Source: Gammaproteobacteria bacterium | Lineage (GTDB): Bacteria > Pseudomonadota > Gammaproteobacteria > Pseudomonadales > Pseudohongiellaceae | Assembly (NCBI GenBank): GCA_008081045.1 | Contig: VMDC01000002.1 | Location: 62,001-126,000 of the forward strand | Direction: 5' to 3' | DNA: 64,000 nt | Part shown: piece by piece, positions 34,392 to 44,174 of the stretch | How positions within the stretch are numbered: the first letter of the stretch is position 1 | Layout of the letters: every line of letters begins with the position of its first letter | The notes under the pieces: generated by a model | Database searches by the model: none | What the model was told of the DNA's origin: nothing | What the model saw: the letters and a program-made list of their open reading frames with translations, nothing else | Position numbers and translations under genes: made by a program

Positions 34392-35822
34392 TCAATTAGA
34401 AATTCCCGCATAGGCAGCGATCGCGGCGGCGAGTGCCAGCGCCACGTCGCTCGGGTGCTTTTTGTCCGAGTACCGAGACAGCTCCGGATGGTTCGCGACG
34501 AAGCTGGTGTCGAATTCTCTGCTGCGAAAGTCAGGATGTTGCAGAATCTGCTGATAGTAATTGGCCGTGGTTCTGATGCCATGCAGTCGCATGTCATCGA
34601 TGGCGCGTTGCGCACGGGCGAGCAGGCTCTCCCAATCCAGTGCCCATACGATCAGCTTCAGGCACATCGAATCGTAAAAGGGCGGAATCTCATAACCCGT
34701 GTAAATGGCTGTATCAACCCTGACTCCGGGCCCTCCCGGTGCATAGTAATGGGTGATGCGACCGAAACTCGGCAGAAAGTCGTTCTTGGGGTCCTCCGCG
34801 TTGATCCGCAGCTGCATGGCATAGCCCCGGAAGCTGACTGTTTCCTGCGAGAAGTTCAGTGGCGCACCGGCGGCAATCCGGAGTTGCTCCTGAACGATGT
34901 CAATCCCGGTGATCTGTTCCGTAATCGTATGTTCAACCTGAATGCGCGTATTCATTTCCATGAAATAAACGTCTTCGTTGACCAGCAGGAATTCAACGGT
35001 GCCTGCGCTTTCATATCCTACGGCTCGGGCGGCTTTTACTGCCAGCTTGCCCAATCGGTGTCGCAGCTCATCGCTGATCTGCGGGCTGGGTGCAATCTCA
35101 ATCAGCTTCTGGTTCCGCCGCTGTATTGAGCAATCTCGTTCGTAGAGGTGAATCACATTTCCATGACGGTCAGCCAGTATCTGGACTTCAATGTGTTTCG
35201 GGTTGACGATGCATTTCTCCATGAACACTTCTGCCGAGCCGAAGGCCTTAGTGGCTTCAGAGATCACTCGGGGGAACTGCTTTCTGAGCTCTTCCTCGTT
35301 GTCGCACCGTCTAATGCCTCTGCCGCCACCGCCCGAAGTGGCCTTGACCATCACCGGATAGCCGATGCGGCTCGCTTCCGCAAGCGCTTGCTCGATATCG
35401 TCGAGATTACCGGGCGATCCGGGCGTAACCGGAACGCCAGCCTCAGTCATGGCCAGACGGGCCTGCGTTTTGTCTCCCATTCGTCTGATCACCTCGGCAC
35501 TGGGCCCGATAAACGTAACCCCCTTTTCTGCACAGAGTCTGGCCAATTCCGGGTTTTCAGACAGGAATCCATAGCCGGGATGAATGGCGTCGCAGCCGGT
35601 TTCAACGGCGAGATTGACGATTCTCGTTGGATCTAGGTAGCCGGTTAAGGGATCGGAACCCAGGGAGTAAGCCTCATTGGCTCTTTTGACAAACAGTCCG
35701 TAGCGGTCCGGCTCAGTGTAGACCGCAACTGAACGGATATTCGCCTCGGCGCAGGCGCGTACGATCCGCAGCGCAATTTCGCCGCGATTGGCTATCAATA
35801 CTTTTTTGATCACTTGTGACAT
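34392..35822 (-). CDS. pycA: Pyruvate carboxylase subunit A (biotin carboxylase)
   Basis: 476 residues. The family opening KKVLIANRGEIALRIVRACAE, the IHPGYGFLSEN loop, the glycine-rich ATP loop KATSGGGGRGIRRC and MNTRIQVEHTITEQITG (with the catalytic Glu and Arg) are all present. It carboxylates the biotin of subunit B using ATP and bicarbonate. The two genes are 13 bases apart. With maeA in the window, the cell has routes in both directions between C3 and C4 acids. ATG at 35822 is chosen since the protein then begins MSQVIKKVLIANRG; an in-frame ATG at 35843 is possible, and neither has a strong ribosome site. Confidence 0.92.
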   Translation of the reverse strand: MSQVIKKVLIANRGEIALRIVRACAEANIRSVAVYTEPDRYGLFVKRANEAYSLGSDPLTGYLDPTRIVNLAVETGCDAIHPGYGFLSENPELARLCAEKGVTFIGPSAEVIRRMGDKTQARLAMTEAGVPVTPGSPGNLDDIEQALAEASRIGYPVMVKATSGGGGRGIRRCDNEEELRKQFPRVISEATKAFGSAEVFMEKCIVNPKHIEVQILADRHGNVIHLYERDCSIQRRNQKLIEIAPSPQISDELRHRLGKLAVKAARAVGYESAGTVEFLLVNEDVYFMEMNTRIQVEHTITEQITGIDIVQEQLRIAAGAPLNFSQETVSFRGYAMQLRINAEDPKNDFLPSFGRITHYYAPGGPGVRVDTAIYTGYEIPPFYDSMCLKLIVWALDWESLLARAQRAIDDMRLHGIRTTANYYQQILQHPDFRSREFDTSFVANHPELSRYSDKKHPSDVALALAAAIAAYAGISN

Positions 35823-36308
35823 AAAAAGCTGACCGCGGGGCACAGGCCACGGGCGAACGGTGTCCAGATATTTTTCCGGGAACGGCAGGACAGGAGCATT
35901 GCGTGACTTTGTACCTGAATGTTACCCGAGCGATTGCCAATGATAAGGTATTTGAGGCGTCTTGTAATACTGCCAGAGTGTGAGCGCGGCGCGTTGTTCG
36001 AAAAGCTCACTCACTGTTCAGAAACGTGTTGCGCTGTCTTGTTTAATAGCCGGGCTCTTTCATGGTGTTCATTGAAGTTCGGGCTACAGACGCGTCGAGC
36101 CTGAAGGTCGTAAAGCGTGTCAAGTGCCGGTAACAATGCCACGTAAATCGGATTAGACTCAGAGACCATTGAACAGCAGGTTCCCTGTTTTTCTATTGCC
36201 CGGCGCGATCTTAAGTATAATGCCGCGAGAAGTGAGGGGCAGTTGAACCGGCCTGTCCGATTGGGCAGATGCAAAGGCTGCTGACACTGGTTCGTTCAGG
36301 AGAACCCC
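35823..36308. other. Long intergenic region between divergent pycA and mscS
   Basis: 486 bases without a gene I can support. Short open frames occur on both strands (for example 36011-36274 minus, 87 codons) but have no ribosome site and no family-like sequence. The right end carries a TATAAT at 36216-36221, about 90 bases before the mscS start, and AGGAG lies just before the mscS ATG. The middle part is of mixed composition with no repeat, tRNA or recognisable RNA family. It could hold an unrecognised small RNA or only long leaders. Confidence 0.4.
36216..36221 (+). promoter_or_regulatory. Candidate -10 element for mscS
   Basis: A perfect TATAAT about 88 bases before the mscS ATG. A candidate -35 (TTGCCC at 36196-36201) leaves only a 14-base spacer, so the promoter assignment is weak. 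Confidence 0.35.
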
Positions 36309-37118
36309 ATGGAATTTGATACCGCAACGCTTACTGCTCTCGCTGTCACCTACGGCTTTGGCCTGCTGTCGGCAATCGCGACACTGGTTGTCGGACTTTA
36401 CCTTGTTGCTTTCGCAGTGAAGGTGGTCGGGCAGATTATGGAAAAAAGTGAGACTGACCCTTCGCTGCGCAGCTTCATCGAGAGCCTGGTTTCCATATTG
36501 CTCAAGGTCATGGTGTATATCACAGCCCTCGGTATGTTGGGCGTTGAGATGACATCGTTTCTCGCAATTCTGGGTGCGGCAGGCTTGGCTGTCGGCATGG
36601 CATTGTCAGGCACTCTGCAGAATTTTGCCGGTGGCGTCATGATTCTGCTTTTTAAGCCCTACAAGGTCGGGGATGTCATTGAGGCACAGGGGTACACGGG
36701 TTCTGTCAAAGAAATTCAGATATTTATTACGCTGCTGACTACTGCTGACAACAAAACTGTTCTAATCCCCAACGGCCCTCTGGCGACCGGTTCACTGATC
36801 AACTATTCAACTCAGGCAACCAGACGCGTCGACTGGACTTTCGGGGTCGCCTATGGGAGTGATCTGGACAGAGCGTACGGGTTGCTCAGCCGGCTTATTG
36901 ATGAGGACGAACGCATACTCCGGGAACCTGAGCCCTTCATGGCCTTGCAGTCCCTCGCGGAGTCATCGGTCAACATCGTGGTTCGCGTTTGGGTCAACGC
37001 GCCTGATTACTGGAGTGTCTATTTCGCAATGAACGAAAAGGTCTATCGCGAATTCGAGCAGGAAGGATTGGCCATTCCTTTTCCGCAGCTCGATGTCCAT
37101 CTCCATAAACCTGAATAA
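36309..37118 (+). CDS. mscS: Small-conductance mechanosensitive channel, MscS family
   Basis: 269 residues. Three membrane segments lie in the first 105 residues; the pore helix TM3 is GAAGLAVGMALSGTLQNFAGGVMILLF with its Gly/Ala packing pattern, and FKPYKVGDVIEAQGYTGSVKEI opens the beta domain. NKTVLIPNGPLATGSLINYS is the MscS signature. The C-terminal alpha/beta vestibule domain ends in PFPQLDVHLHK. It releases solutes on osmotic downshock. Length and layout match E. coli YggB (286 residues). AGGAG sits 7-8 bases before the ATG. Confidence 0.95.
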   Translation: MEFDTATLTALAVTYGFGLLSAIATLVVGLYLVAFAVKVVGQIMEKSETDPSLRSFIESLVSILLKVMVYITALGMLGVEMTSFLAILGAAGLAVGMALSGTLQNFAGGVMILLFKPYKVGDVIEAQGYTGSVKEIQIFITLLTTADNKTVLIPNGPLATGSLINYSTQATRRVDWTFGVAYGSDLDRAYGLLSRLIDEDERILREPEPFMALQSLAESSVNIVVRVWVNAPDYWSVYFAMNEKVYREFEQEGLAIPFPQLDVHLHKPE

Positions 37119-37319
37119 CGACGCCGTGTCCGCTGACCTCCTGCTTTTTTACCGGGCTACGGCGCTGGTCGGCACCCGATACCGAGACTCGCAGAAGAAA
37201 AGGTCTGGTATGCTTCTCAGTCTATCCCTAGGATTGGGTCTCAATGGGCAGCACTGGGGATTTGGAGCCCAGATCTAACATGTCTGAATCAGGAAACCTT
37301 CTGCCGCCGGGTTGCTAAA

Positions 37320-38303
37320 TTGAACCTACTGCCAAAAACCTCCCGTATCTTTTCGGCGTCGCTACTCGTGGGACTGTTTGCCCTGCCGGTTTTGGCCGTA
37401 GAAGACAACAGCCTTCCGGAGTATGTTCCGGTGACCGGCATCGCCGGGAATTTATCCAGTGTCGGCTCCGATACTCTCGCTAATCTGATGATTCGGTGGA
37501 GCGATTCATTTCGCAGGTTTTATCCCAACGTCATTATTCAAATTCAGGCGGCAGGCTCTGCTACTGCGACGCCGGCCCTGACAGAACGCACTGCAAACGT
37601 TGGGCCAGTGTCCCGAGAGCTCAGGGATAGCGAAATCGAAGCGTTTGAAAATCGGTACGGCTATCGGCCAACAGCGGTTCCGGTCGCCCTCGATGCGCTT
37701 GCAATTTACGTTCATAAGGACAACCCGATTCCGGGCCTGACCATTAAGCAGATAGATGCCATATTTTCTGCCAATCAGCGCTGCGGAGGCACCACGTCTT
37801 TTTCCGAGTGGGGGCAATTAGGATTGCCAGACCCCTGGCCCAGTCGCAATATCCAGCTGTTCGGTCGAAATTCAGTTTCTGGCACCTACGGGTACTTTAA
37901 AGAGGAAGTGTTGTGTCGGGGTGATTTTCGCAACAATGTGAATGAGCAGCCTGGCTCTGCGTCAGTTGTCCAGGCCGTTGGCACCTCAATCAACGCAATC
38001 GGCTATTCGGGTATGGGCTACCGTACTGCCGGCGTGCGTGCTGTCCCTGTTGGGCGGGAGGGTCAGGATTTTGTCGAAGCCAATGCCGCTAATGCTGTCT
38101 CCGGTAGTTATCCACTGTCCCGCTTTCTCTACATTTATCTGAACAAACCGCCAAACGATGATCTTCCACCGCTCGAAAAAGAATTTTTGAAATTGATCTT
38201 GTCCGAGCAAGGTCAGCAGCTGGTCAAACGCGATGGCTATGTGCCCTTGCCGGCTGAGGTTGTGCGGATAGCTCGTCAGGCTTTGGGGCTGGACAGGTCA
38301 TGA
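37320..38303 (+). CDS. pstS: PstS-family phosphate ABC transporter substrate-binding protein
   Basis: 327 residues with a signal peptide ending at LAVED (about residue 28). The mature protein begins with [17 protein letters not shown] and [26 protein letters not shown], the phosphate-binding loops of the PstS type. [18 protein letters not shown] contains the third binding loop, and [29 protein letters not shown] is the usual C-terminus. It captures phosphate for the PstC-PstA-PstB importer encoded next. Translation seems to start at TTG 37320, as no in-frame ATG or GTG is better placed; no strong ribosome site is visible. I see no clear Pho box in the 201 bases upstream. Confidence 0.9.
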   Translation: MNLLPKTSRIFSASLLVGLFALPVLAVEDNSLPEYVPVTGIAGNLSSVGSDTLANLMIRWSDSFRRFYPNVIIQIQAAGSATATPALTERTANVGPVSRELRDSEIEAFENRYGYRPTAVPVALDALAIYVHKDNPIPGLTIKQIDAIFSANQRCGGTTSFSEWGQLGLPDPWPSRNIQLFGRNSVSGTYGYFKEEVLCRGDFRNNVNEQPGSASVVQAVGTSINAIGYSGMGYRTAGVRAVPVGREGQDFVEANAANAVSGSYPLSRFLYIYLNKPPNDDLPPLEKEFLKLILSEQGQQLVKRDGYVPLPAEVVRIARQALGLDRS

Positions 38304-38369
38304 TGGATTCACCAGCGCGACTGGGGCAAATGTACGGCGACTGCGAGTCGACACCAGTCAGAGGTAGCC

Positions 38370-40673
38370 ATGAGCCACGCTGACAACAGCACTTTCACTG
38401 CAGCCGAACGCCTGCGAGAGCAGGCAAAAGGTCGGCGTAAATACCGCGAGGCCCTCGACCGTGCCGCCGCCGTGACCATTTCCCTTGGTGGCATCGGCAT
38501 TCTTGCCACTCTCGTGCTGCTGCTGGTGTATCTGATATACGTTGTCCGCCCTCTGTTCGTTCCTGCTGAAATCTCCTCTGTGGTCTCTTTTTCGGCGGCG
38601 CCCTCTCAAGCCGCGCGCTTACCGCCTGTGTTGCTGTCCATGGATGAGCGTACAGAGACCGTATTGCGTCTCGATCAAAGTGGTCAATTCAGCTGGATTG
38701 ATCTGGGTAGCGAATCCATCGTCCTGACCAGCCGACTGCCGGTGGCGCGAAGTGCTGAAATATCGGCAGTCGCCCTGTTATCCGGGGAGCCGGCCCTGAT
38801 GGCGATTGGCCTCGATTCCGGTGAGGTCTTTCTGGTGTCAGCAGAATACGGTGCGGCGGCCGGGCCCGAAAGCGGGGCCCGCAACCTGCCTCGACGCCTT
38901 TCGTATCCTTTTGGTCGTCTGCCGCTGCTGACAACATCGGGCTCCGTAAGCGCACTGGCAATCTCGCAGCAGAGGAATGAACTCCAGGTTGTTGCAGTCG
39001 GTGCGAATGGTCAGATCGAACTGGCTACTGGTTCCAGACAGAGTAGTCTGACGGCATTGCTCGACCCCGCATCTCTGCCGGAATACGAATGGCGCGTGGC
39101 AAGAGTTGAACCACAGATCCCTGACGCAACACGCGTTTTTATTGATGGGGATCATCAGTATGTATTGGCGCTAGACGCGAATGACCGACTGTCAGCATTC
39201 TCGATCCGCGCATTATATGAGGGCGGGGACGAATCCTTCAGCAGTGACGCTATTGCGAACCAGCCCGGTAAGGTGGTGGACGCAGAGATGCTGGCGGGCG
39301 GTCGATCCTTAATGATTGCCGACGATCTGGGGCAGGTCGGTCAATGGTTTATTGATGTCAGTGATGGGGAACTGCTCCTGCATCAAGCCAGAGTTTTTCA
39401 GGCGGCGATGATTCCGCTTGACCAGATCGAAAGCGAACAAAGGCGCAAAAACGTCGCTGTGGTAGATGTAGATGGCGTATTCAGGCTGTTTAACACCACA
39501 GCCGCTCGATTGCTCACAGAGCAGGCGTTGGTTGATGAGGAGATTGAGGCAATGACCCTCTCACCGCGAGGTGATCTGTTGCTGACTGAATCTGAATCAG
39601 GTCAGTTTCTGGCTTATCCGATAGACAGCCCTCATCCTGAAATTTCCTGGTCCGCGCTGTGGGAACGCGTCTGGTATGAAGACTATGCGGAACCTGCCTA
39701 TGTCTGGCAGTCATCTGCGTCCGGGAATGTCTATGAGCCGAAATATTCGTTGATGCCCCTGACCTTTGGCACGCTGAAAGCTGCGTTTTATGCCATGCTG
39801 TTGGCTGCTCCTCTGGCAGTTTGTGGTGCGATATTTACCGGTTACTTCATGGCTCCCGGTATGCGAAGAACAGTCAAACCGCTGGTAGAGCTCATGGAAG
39901 CCTTGCCAACGGTTGTTCTTGGGTTTTTAGCCGGTCTTTGGCTTGCGCCATTTGTTGAGCAGAATCTTCTGGGGGTATTCGCCCTCGTCATATTGCTCCC
40001 GGTGACCATTCTGACTGCCAGCGTGGCCTGGATGTTTTTGCCAAAGCGGATTCGACACCGCATTCCTGAAGGCTGGGAGGCGGCCTTGCTGGTTCCGGTG
40101 GTAATCCTCGGTAGCTGGTTTGCCTTGTGGGTTGCCGGGCCGTTTGAGTTCTGGCTTTTTGGCGGGGATATCAAAGCATGGCTCGGATCTGAACTCGGGC
40201 TCGCCTACGACCAGCGCAACGCGATGATTGTCGGATTTGCGATGGGCTTTGCGGTGATACCGACTATTTTTTCGATTGCAGAGGACGCGATATTCACTGT
40301 GCCGAGGCAGTTGAGCAGTGGATCGCTAGCCCTTGGAGCAACCCCCTGGCAAACCCTCTCTCAGGTGGTTCTGCCCATGGCGAGTCCCGGCATATTCAGT
40401 GCCTTGATGATCGGATTGGGCAGGGCAGTTGGTGAAACCATGATCGTGCTGATGGCGACTGGTAACACACCCATTATGGATATCAATTTATTCGAAGGTA
40501 TGCGAACGCTGGCCGCAAATATTGCCGTGGAGGTGCCAGAGACAGATGTAAACAGCAGTCACTACCGGATCCTCTTTTTGTCAGCACTGGTGCTGTTTGC
40601 CTTCACCTTTATCGTGAACACGATTGCTGAGGTGGTTCGGCAGCGCTTGAGGAGGCGCTACAGTCTGATATGA
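38370..40673 (+). CDS. pstC: Phosphate ABC transporter permease PstC, enlarged form
   Basis: 767 residues, about 450 more than E. coli PstC. One membrane segment (residues about 28-56) is followed by a long soluble region (about 65-450) with repeating beta-propeller-like strands (LRLDQSGQFSWIDLGSES, VLALDANDRLSAFSI, MIADDLGQVGQWFID). The permease domain starts near residue 460, with the ABC-interaction motif SSGSLALGATPWQTLSQVVLPMASPGIFSALMIGLGRAVGETM. Such extended PstC proteins are usual in many marine and pseudomonad gammaproteobacteria; the extra domain has no known role. pstA overlaps its stop by 4 bases. Confidence 0.93.
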   Translation: MSHADNSTFTAAERLREQAKGRRKYREALDRAAAVTISLGGIGILATLVLLLVYLIYVVRPLFVPAEISSVVSFSAAPSQAARLPPVLLSMDERTETVLRLDQSGQFSWIDLGSESIVLTSRLPVARSAEISAVALLSGEPALMAIGLDSGEVFLVSAEYGAAAGPESGARNLPRRLSYPFGRLPLLTTSGSVSALAISQQRNELQVVAVGANGQIELATGSRQSSLTALLDPASLPEYEWRVARVEPQIPDATRVFIDGDHQYVLALDANDRLSAFSIRALYEGGDESFSSDAIANQPGKVVDAEMLAGGRSLMIADDLGQVGQWFIDVSDGELLLHQARVFQAAMIPLDQIESEQRRKNVAVVDVDGVFRLFNTTAARLLTEQALVDEEIEAMTLSPRGDLLLTESESGQFLAYPIDSPHPEISWSALWERVWYEDYAEPAYVWQSSASGNVYEPKYSLMPLTFGTLKAAFYAMLLAAPLAVCGAIFTGYFMAPGMRRTVKPLVELMEALPTVVLGFLAGLWLAPFVEQNLLGVFALVILLPVTILTASVAWMFLPKRIRHRIPEGWEAALLVPVVILGSWFALWVAGPFEFWLFGGDIKAWLGSELGLAYDQRNAMIVGFAMGFAVIPTIFSIAEDAIFTVPRQLSSGSLALGATPWQTLSQVVLPMASPGIFSALMIGLGRAVGETMIVLMATGNTPIMDINLFEGMRTLAANIAVEVPETDVNSSHYRILFLSALVLFAFTFIVNTIAEVVRQRLRRRYSLI

Positions 40674-42349
40674 GACAAAAACTCAGGAAATGGTCCCGGA
40701 CTGGCACGCCGTGGATCTGGATTAATGCGGGAGCGGTTGCGATCAGCATTGTGATGGTCCTTGGGCTGCTTGGCGTGCTGGCTGTGAATGGCCTGCGCCA
40801 TTTCTGGCCCAATGAGGTGAGTCACGGAAGATACCTCGCGCCCGGATTCAAACCTACAGAGTTGATCGGGGAGCTTACCAGAACAGAGTGGGTTCCAGCG
40901 GAGGTTCTGATTGCTTCTGGTTTGCGCGTTGACCCAGCGCAGGAACGGTATCGAAGGGATCTCTGGAAATTAGGCAATCGGGATCTGAACGGTATTGACT
41001 TTGCCTGGGTTTTGGCGGATTTCGTTGAAGAGGTCTCAACGCCCGAGAACATTGCGGTTTTTGAGCGAAAACAGGGCGGAGTCTTATATGGCGCAATAAG
41101 CTCTTTGGAATTGGGCGAGGAGTCAGATCCAGCAGACGCACTGTCTGATGATCAGTCCCTGTGGGCCCAGTTTCAATCACGTCTGAAAGAGGTCAGAGAA
41201 CTTGATAAACAGATTCAGTCGATCCAGAGTGAGCAGCTTGCCAGGGCGAATAGTGATCTTGAACGGCTTAGATTGAGAGAGCGAGCCGCGATGCTGGAGG
41301 GCGAGTTGAGCCCGTCCCTGACTCAGCAATTCAGTGCCCGGCGTCTGGAAATACAGGTTGAACTGGCGAACCTGCAGCACCAGCTTAATCAGCTTTATGC
41401 ACAGATTGAGCGTGATAGCGTGCAAGTGAGGGCATCAAATTCTGTTGAGGTATTGATACCCTTGGCCGGGATCGTTCGTGCATACCAGCCCAATAATCTG
41501 ACACTGGCTGGAAAACTGTCAGTGTACAGTCAGCGATTGTGGGAATTCCTGACGGCCGAGCCACGGGAGGGCAACACAGAAGGGGGGGTCTATCCTGCTA
41601 TATTCGGCACGGTGGTCATGGTACTGCTGATGTCGCTTTTTGTGACTCCATTTGGCGTGATAGCTGCCGTCTATTTGCGGGAATACGCCAAGCAAGGAAT
41701 GACTACCCGCATAATCAGGGTTGCAGTCAATAACCTCGCGGGTGTCCCTTCCGTCGTTTACGGTGTTTTTGGTCTCGGCTTTTTTGTCTACCTAATTGGT
41801 GGTGAGATTGATCAGTTGTTCTATGCGGAAGCCTTGCCCGCACCCACTTTTGGTACGCCGGGTCTGCTATGGGCGTCCTTGACACTTGCCTTGCTGACCG
41901 TGCCGGTCGTCATTGTCGCGACCGAGGAGGGGCTTACGCGAATCCCAAGAAGCGTTCGGGAGGGGTCTTTGGCACTTGGCGCGACCAAGTTTGAAACGAT
42001 CTGGCGGGTAATTTTGCCTATGGCCAGCCCTGCCATGATGACCGGACTGATTTTGGCTATTGCCAGAGCTGCCGGGGAAGTCGCGCCTTTGATGCTGGTT
42101 GGTGTCGTAAAGCTTGCCCCCTCCCTGCCGGTAAACGGCATCTATCCGTACGTTCATCTGGACCAGCAATTTATGCATCTGGGTTTTCATATCTACGATG
42201 TGGGTTTCCAGAGTCCGAATGTGGAAGCGGCGCGCCCATTGGTCTTCGCTACGGCTCTGTTGCTGGTCAGCGTGATTGCGATCCTTAATCTGACCGCTGC
42301 AGTGCTTCGTAACCGCTTACGGGAAAACTTCAGAAGTCTCGAGATATAA
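40670..42349 (+). CDS. pstA: Phosphate ABC transporter permease PstA, enlarged form
   Basis: 559 residues. After an N-terminal membrane segment (about 16-42) comes a soluble part containing a predicted coiled coil (about 165-250; LDKQIQSIQSEQLARANS onward, rich in Gln, Glu, Leu and Arg). The permease domain runs from about 300 to 555, with REGSLALGATKFETIWRVILPMASPAMMTGLILAIARAAGEVAPL as the ATPase-coupling loop. It forms the inner-membrane channel with PstC. The coiled coil has no equivalent in E. coli PstA (296 residues). Start overlaps the pstC stop (ATGA). Confidence 0.93.
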   Translation: MRQKLRKWSRTGTPWIWINAGAVAISIVMVLGLLGVLAVNGLRHFWPNEVSHGRYLAPGFKPTELIGELTRTEWVPAEVLIASGLRVDPAQERYRRDLWKLGNRDLNGIDFAWVLADFVEEVSTPENIAVFERKQGGVLYGAISSLELGEESDPADALSDDQSLWAQFQSRLKEVRELDKQIQSIQSEQLARANSDLERLRLRERAAMLEGELSPSLTQQFSARRLEIQVELANLQHQLNQLYAQIERDSVQVRASNSVEVLIPLAGIVRAYQPNNLTLAGKLSVYSQRLWEFLTAEPREGNTEGGVYPAIFGTVVMVLLMSLFVTPFGVIAAVYLREYAKQGMTTRIIRVAVNNLAGVPSVVYGVFGLGFFVYLIGGEIDQLFYAEALPAPTFGTPGLLWASLTLALLTVPVVIVATEEGLTRIPRSVREGSLALGATKFETIWRVILPMASPAMMTGLILAIARAAGEVAPLMLVGVVKLAPSLPVNGIYPYVHLDQQFMHLGFHIYDVGFQSPNVEAARPLVFATALLLVSVIAILNLTAAVLRNRLRENFRSLEI

Positions 42350-42367
42350 TCACGGCTCAGGACAGTC

Positions 42368-43198
42368 ATGCCTATGAACAAAAATAATGAGCGCGATTCT
42401 CAGGCCGGGGGCAATTCTGCGGAAAAGGTAAAAACTGGATCCGAGGCCTGTATCGACATCAAAAAGTTGAATCTGTACTACAGCAAGGACATCCATGCGC
42501 TTCGGGATATTTCTCTCAGCATCCCCCGAAACAAGGTGACGGCGTTTATTGGCCCAAGTGGTTGTGGCAAGTCCAGCTTATTGCGTTGCTTCAACCGTAT
42601 GAATGATCTCATCGACGACTGTCATATCAAAGGTAAGATCAGGATTGACGGCGATGATATCTATGATAAGAGAATTGATGTTTCCGATTTGCGCCGTAGG
42701 GTGGGTATGGTCTTTCAGAAACCCAATCCTTTCCCCAAGTCAGTTTACGAGAACGTCGCCTATGGGCTCAGAATTCAGGGCATTAATTCCCGCCGGATTC
42801 TCGATGAGGTCGTTGAGGATGCCCTTCGAGCAGCCGCGCTCTGGGATGAAGTGAAGGACAGGCTGGACGACAGCGCCTTGGAGCTCTCCGGAGGACAACA
42901 ACAGAGGCTGGTGATAGCCCGTACGATCGCTGTGGAGCCCGAAGTGCTGCTGCTCGATGAGCCGGCGTCGTCTCTGGATCCGATCTCTACCCTGCGGATT
43001 GAAGAACTGATCAACGAGTTGAGGGCCAGCTATTCGATACTCATCGTGACTCACAATATGCAGCAGGCAGCTCGAGTATCAGACTTCGCTGCGTTTATGG
43101 ATATGGGTCGGCTGGTGGAATTTGACAGCACCAACACCTTGTTTACCAATCCTTCGGAAAGACAGACAGAAGACTATATTACTGGCAGGTACGGCTGA
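42368..43198 (+). CDS. pstB: Phosphate ABC transporter ATP-binding protein PstB
   Basis: 276 residues. Walker A is [20 protein letters not shown], typical of PstB, the signature is [24 protein letters not shown], and Walker B is [29 protein letters not shown] and the [25 protein letters not shown] block also match PstB rather than other importers. The first 28 residues are a polar extension; ATG at 42374 is an alternative start. It powers phosphate import and is the fourth gene of the pst operon, 18 bases after pstA. Confidence 0.96.
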   Translation: MPMNKNNERDSQAGGNSAEKVKTGSEACIDIKKLNLYYSKDIHALRDISLSIPRNKVTAFIGPSGCGKSSLLRCFNRMNDLIDDCHIKGKIRIDGDDIYDKRIDVSDLRRRVGMVFQKPNPFPKSVYENVAYGLRIQGINSRRILDEVVEDALRAAALWDEVKDRLDDSALELSGGQQQRLVIARTIAVEPEVLLLDEPASSLDPISTLRIEELINELRASYSILIVTHNMQQAARVSDFAAFMDMGRLVEFDSTNTLFTNPSERQTEDYITGRYG

Positions 43199-43303
43199 CA
43201 GATCGGATTCTCAGGGCAGAGTGTCTCGATTCAGTGATATTATGGACGATGCAGAACCCTTTTGAAGTAGACAATTCAGTTCATCCACCCGGAATCAGAC
43301 TCT

Positions 43304-44023
43304 ATGGATGCAAGCGCCGACAAACCCCGCTCACATATTTCCCAGCAGTTCAACACGGATCTGGAAGATCTCAAGAAGCACATGCTGGAAATGGGCGGGA
43401 TGGTGGAAAAACAGTTTTCAGGTGCGATGCAGGCTCTCATTGAAGCCGACAGCACATTGGGAGAGCGTATCGCCGCTGATGATGACTTACTTGATCAGAT
43501 GGAGATGAAAATTGATGAAGAGTGCAATCTGATCATCGCCAGACGCCAACCCGCAGCGAGAGACCTTCGCCTGGTTCTGGCGATCGTGAAAGCCATTCGT
43601 GATCTTGAACGAATCGGAGACGAATCCTCCAAGATCGCCAAGGCAGCAATCAAGATGAGCGAGCAGGGTGAATTTCCCGAAGGAATCGTTGACTTCCGCA
43701 GCCTCGGAGACAAAGTTCAGCGTATGGTGCACAGGGCGCTGGATTCATTCGCCCGGTATGATGCAGATGCGGCGATTGCGGTTGTGCAAGAGGACAAGAG
43801 CGTCGACAACGACTACGCGATTGCCATGCGCTCGATGGTCACTTTCATGATGGAAGATCCTTCCACCATCAGCAAAGTGCTGAATGTGCTCTGGGCCCTG
43901 CGCGCGATGGAAAGAGTCGGGGATCATGCCAAGAATATCTGTGAGCATGTGATCTATATGGTAGCGGGTACCGACGTACGCCACCTGAATCCCAATAAGA
44001 TGTCTGCCAAAATCAAGGCCTGA
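43304..44023 (+). CDS. phoU: Phosphate signalling regulator PhoU
   Basis: 239 residues, the normal length. Two PhoU repeats form a pair of three-helix bundles. MGGMVEKQFSGAMQALIEAD and KAIRDLERIGDESSKIAK belong to the first, and LWALRAMERVGDHAKNICEHVIYMVAG to the second; the E-R-I-G-D and E-R-V-G-D segments hold the metal-binding acidic residues. PhoU restrains the PhoR kinase when phosphate is plentiful and affects Pst activity. No phoB or phoR gene is in the window. It lies 105 bases after pstB and probably belongs to the same operon. Confidence 0.96.
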   Translation: MDASADKPRSHISQQFNTDLEDLKKHMLEMGGMVEKQFSGAMQALIEADSTLGERIAADDDLLDQMEMKIDEECNLIIARRQPAARDLRLVLAIVKAIRDLERIGDESSKIAKAAIKMSEQGEFPEGIVDFRSLGDKVQRMVHRALDSFARYDADAAIAVVQEDKSVDNDYAIAMRSMVTFMMEDPSTISKVLNVLWALRAMERVGDHAKNICEHVIYMVAGTDVRHLNPNKMSAKIKA

Positions 44024-44174
44024 ATCTGGTGCCAGGGCCGTAGTGACCGATTCGTTCCGGAGCCAATTCACGCAAGTCTGAGTTGGAGTTGGCCCGGCAT
44101 CAGGCGCAGCAACTCAGCCGAAAAACGAGTATCATCCCTGCTCTACTTCCCGCAATTTCAGGAGAGACCGAATC

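Noticed and set aside
34350-35129. A 259-codon open frame on the plus strand
   Set aside because: It is antisense to the biotin carboxylase gene and has no coding signature of its own.
36011-36274. An 87-codon minus-strand frame in the pycA-mscS gap
   Set aside because: No ribosome site, no membrane or signal segment and an unusual Cys/Arg-rich composition; I could not support it as a gene.
37093-37278. A 61-codon plus-strand frame between mscS and pstS
   Set aside because: It overlaps the mscS end in another frame and shows no signal or domain pattern.
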